A stretch of DNA of 64,000 nt from assembly GCA_029876055.1 (NCBI GenBank), contig CM056880.1, forward strand, positions 992,001 to 1,056,000, given 5' to 3'. Made by a program: the position numbers and the translations under genes. The notes beneath the pieces are model-generated. The model worked only from the letters and a program-made list of their open reading frames with translations, ran no database searches and was not told where the DNA came from. Of the stretch, positions 36,232 through 48,339 are shown in pieces. The first letter of the stretch is position 1. Each line of letters opens with the position of its first letter. This DNA is from Madurella fahalii. Its lineage: Eukaryota; Ascomycota; Sordariomycetes; Sordariales.

Positions 36232-39200
36232 CTAGGCGGGAGCCTGCACAACCTTGAACCCCTCAGCCACCAGCTTCGTAATGTCCTCGTTCTTATGCTG
36301 CAGCAGCCCCAGCGCAAACGCGACATCGTTCCACTGCCGCTCCGTCTCGCACCTCGCCAGCCTCGCCGCGAGCTTCTCCGCCAGCTGCTTCGCGTGCTTG
36401 TCCTAGAGCAGCACAGCCTGGTTAGCACACAGCGATATTCAAGGTAGGTATAGCACTGCATAGGAACGCACCTTCTCCACAAACCCGAGCAAGAACTTCA
36501 TGACGCGCCTGAAGCTCTCCTCACCCATGCCCTGGTCCGCCGACAGCAGGCTGAACATGTCGACAAAGTGGTTGTACACGGCGTTGTCCTTGGTGCTCAG
36601 CTCCGTGAAGAACATCCTGGCCAGGTCAGCAATCCGCTTATCCTCGTCCTCCAAGCACTTTGCCATCTCGCCCAGCTGGCCCTTGACCTTGACCTGGCCG
36701 GCAAGGATCAAGAACGTCAGCGTCATCAGACACGTCCGCTTGACCGACGGGTCCGGATCCGCCAGCCGGCGATACAAGAAGTCGGTATTCTCATCGATCA
36801 GATGGTTAAAGCAGACCGCCATATCCCCCAGGGCGATCACGGCGTTGCTCCGCACCGTCGCGTCCGCGGACCGCTCCATGATGGTGATCAGCAGCGGCAG
36901 GTTCGCCTCGCAGTACTCGGACGAGACGCACATCAGCTTCGCCAGGCACAGCGTCGCCGCCTGCTGGAGGTTGCGGTCCCGGTACGTGGTGTTGTTAGCG
37001 CAGATCTCGCTGACCATGGGGCCGAACATGGCGAGGAGCGAGCTCGGCCCGTAGAGCAGTTCGCGCTCGCGGATGTGTGCCATGGCTTCGGTGAAGTCGT
37101 CTTCTGTCGTGCCGCCGATGAGGTCGAGCTCGTCGCCTTCGTCTTCGGGGGCTTTGGACTTGTCGCCTCTGCCTTGGCCCGATGCCTTGCGGCTGGAAGT
37201 GCTGGCACCGAGGGAAGAACGTTCTTTGGTGGCGGCGGCTGTCTTCTCCTTTTCTTGTTTGCGGCGCTTGAAGTCGAGCTCGCAGAGCTCGAGGTGGACG
37301 ATTTGTTTGATAGCGACGTGGCCGACGATGAAGAGCAGTTGGGAGAGGCCGATGGTGTTGTCCTTGTTTTGCTTCTTGACCGGGCTTGACGGCGGCTGTG
37401 AGGACGGAGCGAGAACGGTTGGGCCCTCCCCACCCTCGTTCGCCGAGGCTGGGCTCGGTGCTGATTGTGTGTCGTCTCGGGAAGTGGGGCGCGATGTCGG
37501 CCGGGAAGTTGGGCGAGCGAAGACGGCCCTCGTCTTGCGGCGGATGAGCTCGGAACAGAGCACGTCCGGATGTCGGGAGATGGCGTAGATGGCGTTGATG
37601 GCCTGTTCGGCGACACCGTACCAGTCTTTGCTTTCTGTGGGAACTTCGGTGATGGCGGCGAGTCGCACCAGCACCGCATGGTCGTTCGGCAGTCTGGAGA
37701 ACTTGACTGTGGACTCTTTCGCCTGGCGGCCTGTGGGGTTGATGCGACGGAGGGCGACGCAGGTGTACTTGGCAAGCTGCAGGTCGGCGCGACCGTGGGC
37801 TCCGAGCCCAGTGCGCAGCATCGTCTCCATCTCGCCGACGACAATTTCAGGGCTAGCTGTGGCAAGCATGCCGAGAACGATGATGGCGCCCCTCCTTTGC
37901 TTTCTGGAGATCTCCCGCTTCTGGATCCCGTACACCTGCCAGAGCTTCGCGATGACTAGTTCGGGAATCATGCCCTGCTTGATCATGGTGCTGAGTAGCT
38001 GCTCGAGAGAAGTCAGCTCGGCAGGCGTGGCGCCAAAGGTCAGACTGATCATGTTGCGCGCAATGTAGTTGGCGGCGTCATTGGGGCTGAAACTGTCCGG
38101 AGCCTCGAAAAAGAGCCGCTTGTAGCACTCGATCAGATGGGTTTGCACGCCCTTGCCCTCATCGCTGTTGCCCTTGGTCCAGATCAGCCTGAGCATGCGA
38201 CGAATGCCGACTTTGTTCTCCTCGATGTTGTACGCGTCTCCAATCTCGAAGAAGTCCATCGCTTCGATCACCTCGCTCTTGTTCCTAGACCCGAGCAGCT
38301 GGCACACAGTGCCGGTCGCCTCGTGGAGCACATCGATGAACTTGAGCGCTTCGGTGTAGTACCGCCTGGTGAGGGTAAGCTTTTCGATCGCCTCGGACGT
38401 GGCCGCCTCCTCTTGGGCCTTTTGTATGGCTGCCACCTTCTCCTCGTCGGTCATCTCGGCGGGCTGCTTCTTTGGCGACTCGATCTGCGTTGCATCGTCT
38501 AGCAGGGCCTGGTCTACCGTAGTGTTGCCCTTGTCGCCGTCGAGGCCAGGCGCATCCACCGGGGGCTTCAGTGCGTTGAGCTCGGCGTCGACTTTGTCCA
38601 GACGTTCCTGCCAGTCCTTCCTGGCCAACTGCGCGCCGTGAAGTGCGGTGAACGGATGTGTCCGGATCAGAGTGCCCAGCAGCTTGATGGCGTTCCTCCT
38701 CACATGGCTGCTCTTGTCCTCGAGACTGCGGCATGCCAGCTCGGCAGCCTTTTGTCTTCGTTTGGGGAACTTTTGTTCGAGCTCGCAGAGCTTGATATAT
38801 ACTTGGATCGTCCTGCACCGGCAATAGGGGTTAATGTCGAGGAAACGCTCTTCGAGCACGTCGAAGAATGCATTCATCTGGGTCTTATGGTTTTCACCCC
38901 TCTCATCGGACCTGCTCAAGTGGGCGAGCATATTCCCAAAGACTTCGATGAGCGCGCAGCGAAGGGTGTAGGACTGTACGTGTCAGCTTTTGCCCGCATT
39001 CCAAGTGTCGTCCTGCCTACCTCGCTATCGAGCTGCTTAGCTAACAGAGTGACCTGCTTAATGACGAGCCGGGGGGCCAACTCTGAGAGCTTGATCATGA
39101 ATGTCGAGACGGACTTTGGCCCCTTTGTGTCGTTGCTGTTGAACTCCTTGTTGCTGAGCTCGCGTAGGATCTCATCCGCCAATTGCGGGTAATCGTACTG

Positions 39201-40254
39201 CTCGGCGAGGATGTGGAGGAACTCGGCCATTGGCTCGGACAGGTGCTCGAAGTATGTCAGGTTCTGGACGATGGATATTTGAGCGGCTGCAAAACACGTC
39301 AGCGCCACGTTGTGCGCATGATACGATAGACGCACCGTAACCGTGGCCATGGTGCTTGACGGCGACACAGAGAACCTTGAACGCGTGCATCCGGATGCTG
39401 GTGCTCTTGACGCGCTGCTCGCTTTCGAGGATCATGTAGATGGGGCGGGTGAGCAGCGAGATGAACGTGTCGCGCTCTGACGTCGTCAGGAAGATCTTGC
39501 CCAGCTTCAGGCGCAGCACCTTGCACATGGTGTTGAGCGCCGTTTCGAGCTGCGTCGACGAGTCCCAGACGGCGTCCTTCCCGGCGTCCTTCTTGCCCTT
39601 GGGTTTGCCACGGCCGCGAGCGGGCACGGTGGCCGACGACTTCTCGGCAGCCTTGGTTTCGACGGCGGCGATGGTCCACTGCAGCAGGAAGCCGTACATC
39701 TCGAGCAGCTGCTTGTGGTGGGCGATGAGCTCCTGCTCGTCGGATTCGAGGTCATGGTGGATGACGTCGGCCTCGGTGGCCAGGCCCGAGGTGATCAAGT
39801 CAAAGATCTTGCTCAAAGCATGCGCCGACAGAAAGGAGGTATACCTGGATTGTTTGAACAGCTCAGAATCACATTCCCGCAAACGACGGACTTCTGTACG
39901 GTCTGTGGCGGACACAGAATCTAGAGTATGCTGACGCCGGGCAGGAGGTGTTTCCGCCGCCAATAGCGATGTCTCTTGTGTGTAGGGAAGCGAGGGGTGG
40001 GAGGAAATGGGTGCACACTTTAGCAGAAATTGGAGGGAGTCAAAGATGTGGCTGCGCGTGACGGCATCCGGGTTCTCGGCGACAGCGTCGACGATGGGGT
40101 TGAGGACGCCGTTGATGAGGGCGTTGTCCGCGAGCGCCTCGGGGTCGTTTTCGCAGTCGACTAGCGCTCCGTCGGCCTCGGGCGTCGGGATGGTGGCGGG
40201 GTCGCTCATGTAATGCTTGAGCGCATCGTTGATGTCGAAGTTGACGCTGTCCAT
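36232..40254 (-). CDS. ycs4: Condensin complex subunit 1 (CND1/YCS4/CAP-D2)
   Basis: HEAT-repeat regulatory subunit of condensin I, which compacts and segregates mitotic chromosomes. Exons on the minus strand: 40254-40019, 39844-39336, 39286-39021, 38973-36472 and 36402-36232, giving 1227 aa, the normal size. Start is the ATG of MDSVNFDINDALKHYM; the codon further upstream is TTG. Intron 1 (174 nt, donor GTGTGC, acceptor CCAG) is a multiple of three with no in-frame stop. A gene finder could therefore wrongly retain it, but splicing restores LQFLLK|YTSFLSAHALSKI. The core is alpha-helical with many HEAT units; characteristic text includes NPYCRCRTIQVYIKL, EDKSSHVRRNAIKLLG, NAVIALGDMAVCFNHLID and DPDPSVKRTCLMTLTFLILA. 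A Ser/Arg-rich insertion (ARPTSRPTSRPTSRDD, about residue 880) looks like a regulated linker. The gene is divergent from CDC7. Confidence 0.94.
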
Positions 40255-40861
40255 GGCGGACAACGGCCGATGGGGGGGGGGAGGGGGGGAATCGTGGGTG
40301 CGAAGCCAACAAGTCTCGGCCGAAAGAGAAGTACAATGATTGCCGCCAGAAATGTGTAGAATCGGAGGAATAAATGTTGTCGCCAGCCGCGGTCGTCGGC
40401 CGCCTGCGAGCGCTGTCGTGGTCGGGTGTCGCAGAATCAGAAGCCGATTTCAGCGATGGGAGTGCCCCGGGCCCTTCTGTCGCAACGATTTGTTGGCGAG
40501 GGGTTTGGGCTCTGCAATTGCGGGGCCCTAGCAACGGCGTGAATTTGTTTGTTGACTTTTGTGCGGGACCAACTGCAGTGGTCGCGTTTATTAGCGCTCC
40601 CCAGATCACCGCGTTGTTGGTCTGTGCGCTGCCCCTCCAAAGTTGCAAGTGCCGTTCTTTCGCCCAAGAAAGCTCGAATCCCAGGCTACCAAATTCAGAT
40701 CCCGCCAATTGACTCTGTTTTGTCACTCAATTCAACCTGTGCCTTGCCGAGAGCATATGCACCGCCAATAGCCTTTCGGTCGGGCCGGGAGGAGTGTCTA
40801 GTTTCGGACCGCTTCAGGGTCCCTTTTCCTGTGTCTCGCCCTGTGCTCCCCGACCACCTAA
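40255..40861. promoter_or_regulatory. Bidirectional intergenic region between condensin YCS4 and CDC7
   Basis: The 607 bp between the two divergent start codons must carry both promoters and both 5' untranslated regions. It has a G-rich patch at 40273-40289 close to the condensin start and a pyrimidine-rich tract before the CDC7 start. I did not find a confident cell-cycle box by eye. Confidence 0.6.
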
Positions 40862-42468
40862 ATGGCGACGGTAATGTCTGCGCGTAGCCGCCCGGCAGAG
40901 TCTTTCCGCATACATGAAGATGTGCCTTCCACCGAAGATACTGAGATGAACGAGAGCGCCCTGCAAGATTACCGCGACGATGACGACGACGCCGACGCCG
41001 ACGCCGACGCCGACGACGACGACGACCGAGACCAAGATCAAGACCAAGACCAAGACCAAGACCACGACCAAGAGGCGCCTGGGGAGGATGCGGATGGCCA
41101 GCAGTCGGAATATTCGGAGAGCTCCGAAGATGAGATTACGGAGGATGCCAACATCCAGCGGGACATGGAAAGGCTGCAAAACACGTTTGCTGGGTTCCGG
41201 CAAAAATACCGGTTGATCAAGCGGATTGGCGAAGGTTTGACTCCCCACGATTCCGTGGCTTGGGTCGAAGCATAGCCTAACTTGGTCACATTCCAGGCAC
41301 CTTCTCGACCGTTTACAAGGCCGAGGACTTGCAATACGATCAATACGATAACTCATGGGACCTTGACAAAGACATCGAGAAGTGGACGCCACCGCCGCTA
41401 AGAAACGCCGCAGCCCAAACAGGCGACGTCCTCGACCACCTCTCGCAGTCACAACGACGTCGCAGGCCGAAATACGTCGCCGTCAAGAAGATCTACGTTA
41501 CCTCCTCGCCGAGCCGCATTCTCAACGAGCTTGCGCTGCTCCACGACCTTCGGGGCTGCGAGTCAGTATGCCCCTTAATCACGGCCTTCCGCTCGTCAGA
41601 CCAGGTGTGCGCCATCCTGCCCTACTTCCGCCACGCCGACTTCCGCGACTACTTCCGCAAGATGACGGTCCCGGACATGGCCATATACCTGCGCTCCCTC
41701 TTCACAGCGCTAGCGAGCGTTCATTCGCACGGCATCCTCCACCGGGACATCAAGCCGACCAACTTTCTCTACGACCCGTCGTCGCGACGAGGCGTTCTGG
41801 TTGACTTCGGCCTCGCCGAGCGTGAGGGATACGACTGCAAGCCCTGCCTCTGTCACGACGACCCGGCGCTACGCAAGGCACGGGCGGATGCTATCGAAAA
41901 GAAGGTCGTCCTCTCGAAGACGGTCGGTTATCCGAGGGAAGACACGCGGCCGTCGCGGCGGGCGAACCGCGCCGGGACACGCGGCTTCCGCGCACCCGAG
42001 GTGCTATTCAAGTGCACGGAGCAGTCGACCAAGATTGACATCTGGAGTGCGGGTGTCATCTTGCTGACCATCCTGTCGCGGCGGTTCCCCTTCTTCAACT
42101 CGGCCGATGACGTCGAGGCGCTGATTGAGATTGCGACGATTTTTGGACAAAAGCGCATGCTGAAGGCGGCGGCGCTGCATGGCTGCGGGTTCAAGACGAC
42201 GATCCCCACCATTGGGACTTCGGGCTACAGCTTTGAGGGCATCATCTTGTGGAGTACCAGCCGAACCGGAATCCCAGGCCTCTGCCTGTCGGATGACGAG
42301 AAGCTGGCAGTCGAGTTTCTGAGCCGGTGCATGGAGCTAGATCCCAGGAAGCGGATTGGTGCCGAGGACGCGCTGTCGCACGAGTTCTTACGCATGGGAC
42401 TTGATAATTCGGTGGAGGGCGCGAGCGACGCGGGGGACGATGATGAAATGGACATATTGAAGGTTTAA
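40862..42468 (+). CDS. cdc7: CDC7/Hsk1-type DDK protein kinase
   Basis: Catalytic subunit of Dbf4-dependent kinase, which phosphorylates MCM helicase to fire replication origins. Exons 40862-41234 and 41297-42468 give 514 aa. The intron splits the glycine loop, rejoining IGEG and TFSTVYKAEDL. Kinase landmarks: glycine loop (about 122-131), catalytic Lys in YVAVKKIYV (about 186), HRDIKPTNFLYD (about 272), metal-binding VDFGLAE (about 292), GTRGFRAPEVLFKC (about 355), DIWSAGVILLTILSRRFPFF. Long inserts between the catalytic and APE motifs (with KPCLCHDDPALRK) and after strand 3 are typical of CDC7. The N-terminus is an acidic low-complexity region with DADADAD and DQDQDQD repeats. The neighbour upstream is condensin and downstream is CHL1, all chromosome-cycle genes. 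Confidence 0.94.
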
Positions 42469-42841
42469 ACGGGGCAGCATTCATGGGAGTTTAGTCTTGG
42501 TCTTGTCTTGACTGTATCATACTCTACAAGGTCTTTGATAGCTGGGAGTTGTTGTGGGCCAAAGCATGGATATTCAACAAGCTACAATATAAGGTTATCA
42601 TTCAGTTCATCCCTTGACGCCCCTTTTCCGTTGTGGTTACGTTCACGTGACATCGCCCACTCACCAAACCTCTGCGCACCTCTGCTATTCACGAACGCTC
42701 CACAGCGGCCTGTTCCAGCAACAACACTCTCTTCATCGATTGCCATAGGCAAATAGCAACTGACATGCCCTGCAACCCGCAAAAATTCATAGTATTCACC
42801 CCGTGTTTTGACGGGCACGTCGCAGCTCGCTCGAAAACACA
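42469..42841. other. Spacer between CDC7 and CHL1
   Basis: Short intergenic region between two genes on the same strand. It should contain the CDC7 terminator and the CHL1 promoter. No gene seen. Confidence 0.55.
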
Positions 42842-45805
42842 ATGCTAGAATCTGAAACGGACAGGATGAGCGACTCAAAAGATAAACAAATTGACTTCCA
42901 CCACCCCTTCACACCCTACGACGTCCAGCTACAGTTCATGCGCACCGTCTACGACGTCCTCGAAAAAGGCAACGGCCAGATTGGAATCCTGGAGAGCCCG
43001 ACCGGCACTGTGCGCGCGCGCCCCCCGCCCCCCCTCTAATATCCGTGCTCTTGGCGCACTTTGCTAACCACCGGACACAGGGCAAATCGCTCTCCCTGAT
43101 CTGCTCCGCCCTCACGTGGTTGCGCACCCACAAGCGCAGCAAGTATGAGTCCTCGTTTGAGGAGACTGCGGCGGCCATGAAGGGCGAGCCGGAGTGGATG
43201 ATTGAGAACGCGTTGCGGAGGAAGAGAGAGGAGCTGAGCAGGATGTGGGAGGAGAGGGAGAAGGCGATGGAGAGGGTGAGGCAAAAAGAGCGTGAGATGG
43301 AGGAGAGGGGGAGGGAGAGAGGCAGGAAGAGAATTAGAGTTGATGACGATGGGGGGAAGAGGAAGAAAGGGGCGGAGGTCGATGAGGAGAGGGAGTTTCT
43401 GATTGCTGATTGGGAAGGTGGGGAGGTAGATGAAGAGGGCCCGATGGGCCAGCTCAGTAAGGAGACGAGGGCGTTGATGGAAAAGGTTGGTCTTGGAGGG
43501 ATGGGCAAGAGGGGAGAAGATGTAGATGGGGAGGTGGAGGAAGATGTCAAGGTTAGTGTTCCCCTGGGCTGACAATATCCGGGTTCGGCTAACGAACAAC
43601 AGATATACTACACTTCTCGGACGCACTCGCAGTTGTCTCAGTTCATCGCAGAACTGCGGCGTCCGGCATTTCCTCCCTCTCTACCGGATGAGATGGTGTC
43701 CACGGGCCGAGAGAATGGAGAAAAGCCCGCTACAGAAACAGTCAAGCAGGTTCCTTTATCCTCCCGACAGAAGCTGTGCGTCAATCCTGAGGTTGCGCGT
43801 CTAGGGTCGCTCTCTGCGATCAATGACCGATGTACAGAACTGCAGCAGTCAAAGTCCAAAGAGAAATGTCCGTTTATGCCAAACGCCGAAAATCTTAAGC
43901 AGACCCATCAGTTCCGGGACACTACCTTGGCAACGGTTCCGGATATCGAAGACATGTACCGGATAGGCAAGGAATTGCATGTGTGCCCGTACTATGCTTC
44001 GCGAACAGCGATTCCCGGAGCGGAGGTTATCACCTTGCCCTACCCCTTGCTTCTGCAGAAGAGCGCGCGCGAGGCACTCGGAATCAAACTCGAAGGCAAT
44101 GTTGTCATTATCGACGAGGCGCACAACGTCATGGATGCTGTCGCAAACGTATATGCCGCCGAAATCCGGCTCGGTGAACTCAGGAGAGCAAGGCAGATGC
44201 TCGGTATATACGTGAAACGGTTTGGTAAGAAGCTAAAAGGGGAGAATCGGGTAATAGTAGCTCAGGTGGGCAAGGTCGTCGAGTCGTTGAGTGAATGGTT
44301 AGACGGGGCACTTGAGAGCAAGGTAAGCATCCACGCATCCTTACATAGATGCATGCTGACACTTGGTGCAGGGCGACCAAGGTATCGCTGAGTCCAACAC
44401 GCTCCTCAAGAACCGCGGCGCAGATCAGATCAACCTCTACCAGCTGATCAAGTACATTCAAGAGTCCAAGTTGGCATACAAGGTCGAGAGCTATGTTAGC
44501 CACACTGAAGAGTCACAGGATGGTTCGACGACAACCCGAAAGCCGACCTCGTCCACGCCCGTACTCCATACTCTCGTCTCGTTCCTCACTGCCCTGACCA
44601 ACCTCAGCGCCGAAGGCCGAATATTCTACGAGAAGCTACCTTCCGCACCTCCCGACATCAAACTGTCCTACCTCCTCTTATCCCCAACCCACGCCTTCTC
44701 ATCCATCGTATCCTCCGTCAGAGCTGTAATCCTTGCGGGCGGCACCATGTCCCCATTCGACGACTACAAAGCGCACCTCTTCCCGACCCTACCAGCAGAC
44801 CAAATCACCACCCTCAGTTGCGGACACGTCATCCCGCCCTCCAACCTCTTCGTCTGGACCCTCGCCTCCACCCGACCAATCCCAGCAGGCAGCACCGCGC
44901 CCACACCGGACGCATTCGAGTTCAGCTTTCAAAAGCGAAGCGACCGCGCCATGATCCGCCAACTAGGCCTCGCCCTCCTCAACATCTGCTCGGTCGTCCC
45001 GGACGGCGTGGTCGTCTTCTTCCCCAGCTACGGGTACCTCGACGAGGTAGTCGCCGCGTGGCAGACGCCCCCCAACGCATCATCATCATCATCAACAACA
45101 ACGACAACGACAACGACAACAGCAACAGCAACAGCAACAGCAACAACGAACCGACAGACGCTGTGGGACCGGCTCGGCGCCAAAAAGGCTCTGTTCCGCG
45201 AAACCAAGGGCGGATCGAGCGACGAGGTCCTGCAGCAGTACACCGACGCCATCCTCTCACGGCCCCCGCCCCGGTCGGAGGGGGCCGGGCCAAACCACTC
45301 CGCCGGCGGCGGCGCCGTCCTCCTCAGCGTGGTGGGGGGCAAGCTCTCCGAGGGCATCAACTTCTCGGACCGGCTCGGGCGCTGCGTGCTGGTCGTCGGC
45401 CTGCCGTACCCCAACCTCCACTCGCCCGAGTGGCGCGCGCGGCTCGAGTACGTGGAGAGGGCGACGCGCGACCGGCTGGCCGGACAGGGGCCGCGGTGGC
45501 GCAGCGGCGGGGAAGGAGGGGAAGGGGAAGGGGAAGGGGAGGTCGCGGCGCGGGCGAAGCAGGCCGCCCGCGACTTCTACGAGAACGCGTGCATGCGCGC
45601 CGTCAACCAGAGCATTGGGCGGGCCATACGGCACCGCGCGGATTATGCGGCCGTGGTGTTGGTCGATCGGCGGTTCGGGACGGACAGGATCCGGGGGAAG
45701 CTGCCCGGGTGGATTAGGGGGGGCATGGTAGCGGGCTCGGAAAAGAGCGGACTGCAGGGTTTGATGGGGGGGTTGAGTGGGTTTTTCAGGGGGAAGAGGG
45801 GGTAA
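42842..45805 (+). CDS. chl1: ATP-dependent DNA helicase CHL1 (DDX11/FANCJ family)
   Basis: Iron-sulfur superfamily 2 helicase needed for sister-chromatid cohesion and genome stability. Exons 42842-43009, 43081-43551, 43603-44322 and 44372-45805, all phase 0, give 930 aa. Introns are 71, 51 and 49 nt. Motifs: Q-motif region FHHPFTPYDVQLQFM, Walker A ESPTGTGKSLS (split by intron 1, about 50-60), motif Ia YYTSRTHSQLSQFI, four cysteines for the 4Fe-4S cluster (about 272, 290, 302 and 340: KLCVNP, DRCTEL, EKCPFM, HVCPYY), DEAH box VVIIDEAHNVMD (about 385), ILAGGTMSPFDDY, and motif VI VNQSIGRAIRHRADYA (about 866). A highly charged insert (about 100-190, EEREKAMERVRQKERE) and Thr/Ala-rich or Gly/Glu-rich runs in the C-terminal half look like unstructured loops. 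All catalytic motifs are intact. Confidence 0.95.
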
Positions 45806-46004
45806 AGTGTGGTGCTGTGTTGGTATTGCATGGTGTGGGACTTGGATTTGGTGTTGACGCGACCGAGAGGATATCTCGGGTTCGAGGAACATCAGGCTGA
45901 TCGTCACCACTGTGCGCTTCCATGCATCGTGATATTTCAAATTGACTTGCTGCGTTAGCTTCATGATGTGTTCATGTCCAGGCCTCTAGTTCCCCTTTCC
46001 CACA

Positions 46005-48339
46005 TCACACCAGAGTGAACAGCTTGACATCGGCATCGCTAAACAGATCCTTCAGATCTCCCGGGGAGTATATCACAATGTGGCCGGTGTCCCCGCCCAC
46101 GAGAATATCTCTCCGTCCACAATCAGAAATACCGACGCGGAGGTAGTTATCATCTTGACTTGGATGTGCTTTCACAATCAAGATGCAATCCTGGCTGTCA
46201 TCGGCCGATTTCTGCGCGCCGCTGGTGCCCAGAAACAGCCAATGCACATCTGAACCCACCAGCTCAGGAGCCGTTAAATCGTAGATGTGCTCCAGAATAA
46301 GAGCAACCCTAACCCCCCGGTGGTCCCCTGACAACTCCGACGGTCGCGTTAGGCGGCCGTTAAGGTCGGCGAGGTCGACATATAACGGGTAGTGGCGTTC
46401 AGGATCGGAAATTGTTTGTCTCAGAGTGCCCCGCACATATGCGGCTGACATCTGGATTTGGCCCGATAGGACGTCCCCGAAGGGGTTGTCATCCACATAT
46501 CGACAAAACGTCCCGGCGTTATGGATTTGTAAGCGTGGGTCTCGGGTGAAACGCTCACCGAGTTTGGCATCCCAATGAATCTTTGCAAGTATAGATCCAC
46601 GTGGCCGAGCGATCCAGGACCAGGAAGGGGTGAGCGAGGGCCTCTGGCTTCTGTTTATGCCGGCTCCTGACCAAAGCAGTGAACGTGGGAGGTCTTCAAG
46701 CCAGATACCGGCGAGATACGTAAATCCCATCGCCTGTTGGACCTTCCGCGCAATCCCTCCCAGCGCGACGAGCCGGTCCGACTCCCAGGTTAGATCAAGC
46801 AGGGAGTACTCGCTGACTGTCTGCATCCAGAAGTTGAACACGTCAATGGTGGATACTCCGGCCGAGCAGATCTTGCTCAGAACGGCCTTCCTTGGAACGG
46901 ATATGTCACCCAACGATGGTTGGTTTGCTAAATAATTGTCGGACAACGCCAAGTCCTCGACCGTAATATCCTCCATTGGTGTGGCAGTGGGCGTGGCACT
47001 CGTGAGTGCGGTTGTGGGTGCGATCATTCCGCACTCGCAGTGGTAGCAGCTTCGACATTCCCACATGATCTCGGATGTACCGAAGTGAATGGTTCTTCTC
47101 GAGAGTATCCGCTCTTGAAAAACCCAGGCTCGATTCAGCAGAGGGTCTTGCTGACGAGAGTACCATGACAAGCCGTAGACGCTGTGGTGAGGTCGGTCAA
47201 ACGACCTTCGAACAGAGACCTTGCACCCAGAGTTGGGGAAATCCGTCATCTCATAAGTGTCCATCGGGTGTTCGACAAGATCCCACGCATGATCGACGTA
47301 GATAGTCCTATCCCGAAACATGGTTCCTGAGCTGTTCCTGAGTGCTGATGCTGCCAAGTTGAAATACGCGCCTGAGTAGACCTGCGCCATTTTGGCGGAT
47401 TCCGCTCTCCAGTCCCTTGGGTCGTCTTGTACGATGCAGAGCGCATCGATCCATATGTATGCACAGCCGAGGGCGCGACTAATCTGGATAGCGTCACGGA
47501 AAACTGGAGGTAGCTCTTCCCAGTCAATTCCCCGCATCCGTTCGTTGATGTTGGCCGATAGCGTCTTCGGCATTGCCAGCACCGCCTTCTCGTCCCCCCA
47601 GCAGTGACTGAGGGTGGCATACTTGGGGAGTCCGCTCCCTCCGCCCTCGCCGTTGTCAAACAAACGAAGGTCGCCGGCGATGTTGATAAGGCGTCTGGGG
47701 AGGATGATATTTGGTTCTTGGCAAGCGGCGTGCTTTTTGTCACAGTCACGCAACCATGGCAATACCAGCGAAACAACGCGGTCGAGCGATAGGGATCTAG
47801 GCACACTTGCTGCAAATCCGAACGCGGGATGGAGCTGACGATAACCTGCTGGGACCGTTAGCAACATAGGAAGAAGTTAAAGCGGCTGCGCGAAACCAAG
47901 ATATTGTGAGCTTACCATGAGGGGTGAAGAATTCGATGGCATCAATTCCGTACGAATAATGGCGACGCGTGGGCAGCTTCTCATATACACCATGAAGGTC
48001 TCTCCAGGCTATTATTCTTCTGTTTGGTTTGATCTCAATGCAGAGGTCGAAGACGAATTTGCCCTGGACAGCATCCCTATGCAACCGATAGTACGGGTTT
48101 CCAGTGTCATGGACGACTTCAGGATCCTTGCCCCAAGCCCACCCGGCGCCCTTCACAATCACGTTGCAACACACGCATCCTGCTGTTGTGCACTCGCGAA
48201 GCGCAGGTAAAGTGGTGGCTATACATCGGGGTCCGTCGGGTGGATATTCTGGCTGGGTTGGCTTCGGGAACTTTGCATAGTCCAAGTCTCTACAGGCTCT
48301 ACAGCTGTGGGGGACGTCTTCGCTCGACCTTCTAACCAA
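46005..48339 (-). CDS. HET-domain (heterokaryon incompatibility) protein
   Basis: HET-domain protein of the kind that triggers programmed cell death in non-self hyphal fusion. Two exons are clear on the minus strand: from about 48339 to 47916, and 47845-46005, joined in phase at FFTPHG|YRQLHPAFG (donor GTAAGC, acceptor CAG). All three HET motifs are intact: YATLSHCWGDEKAV, ALGCAYIWIDALCIVQDDP..VYSGAYFNLAAS and LLNRAWVFQERILSRRTIHF. The N-terminal exon carries Cys pairs (CRACRDLDYAKFP, CVCCNVIVKG). The C-terminal part includes PSWSWIARPRGSI, typical of the family. No ATG begins the first exon: an in-frame TGA lies 9 nt upstream of a TTG at 48339. The true start must therefore sit in an upstream exon I could not place, or has been lost. 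About 754 aa are visible. Confidence 0.85.

Noticed and set aside
44818..45964. 299-codon forward and 235-codon reverse frames
   Set aside because: Shadows of the CHL1 last exon, which has intact helicase motifs.
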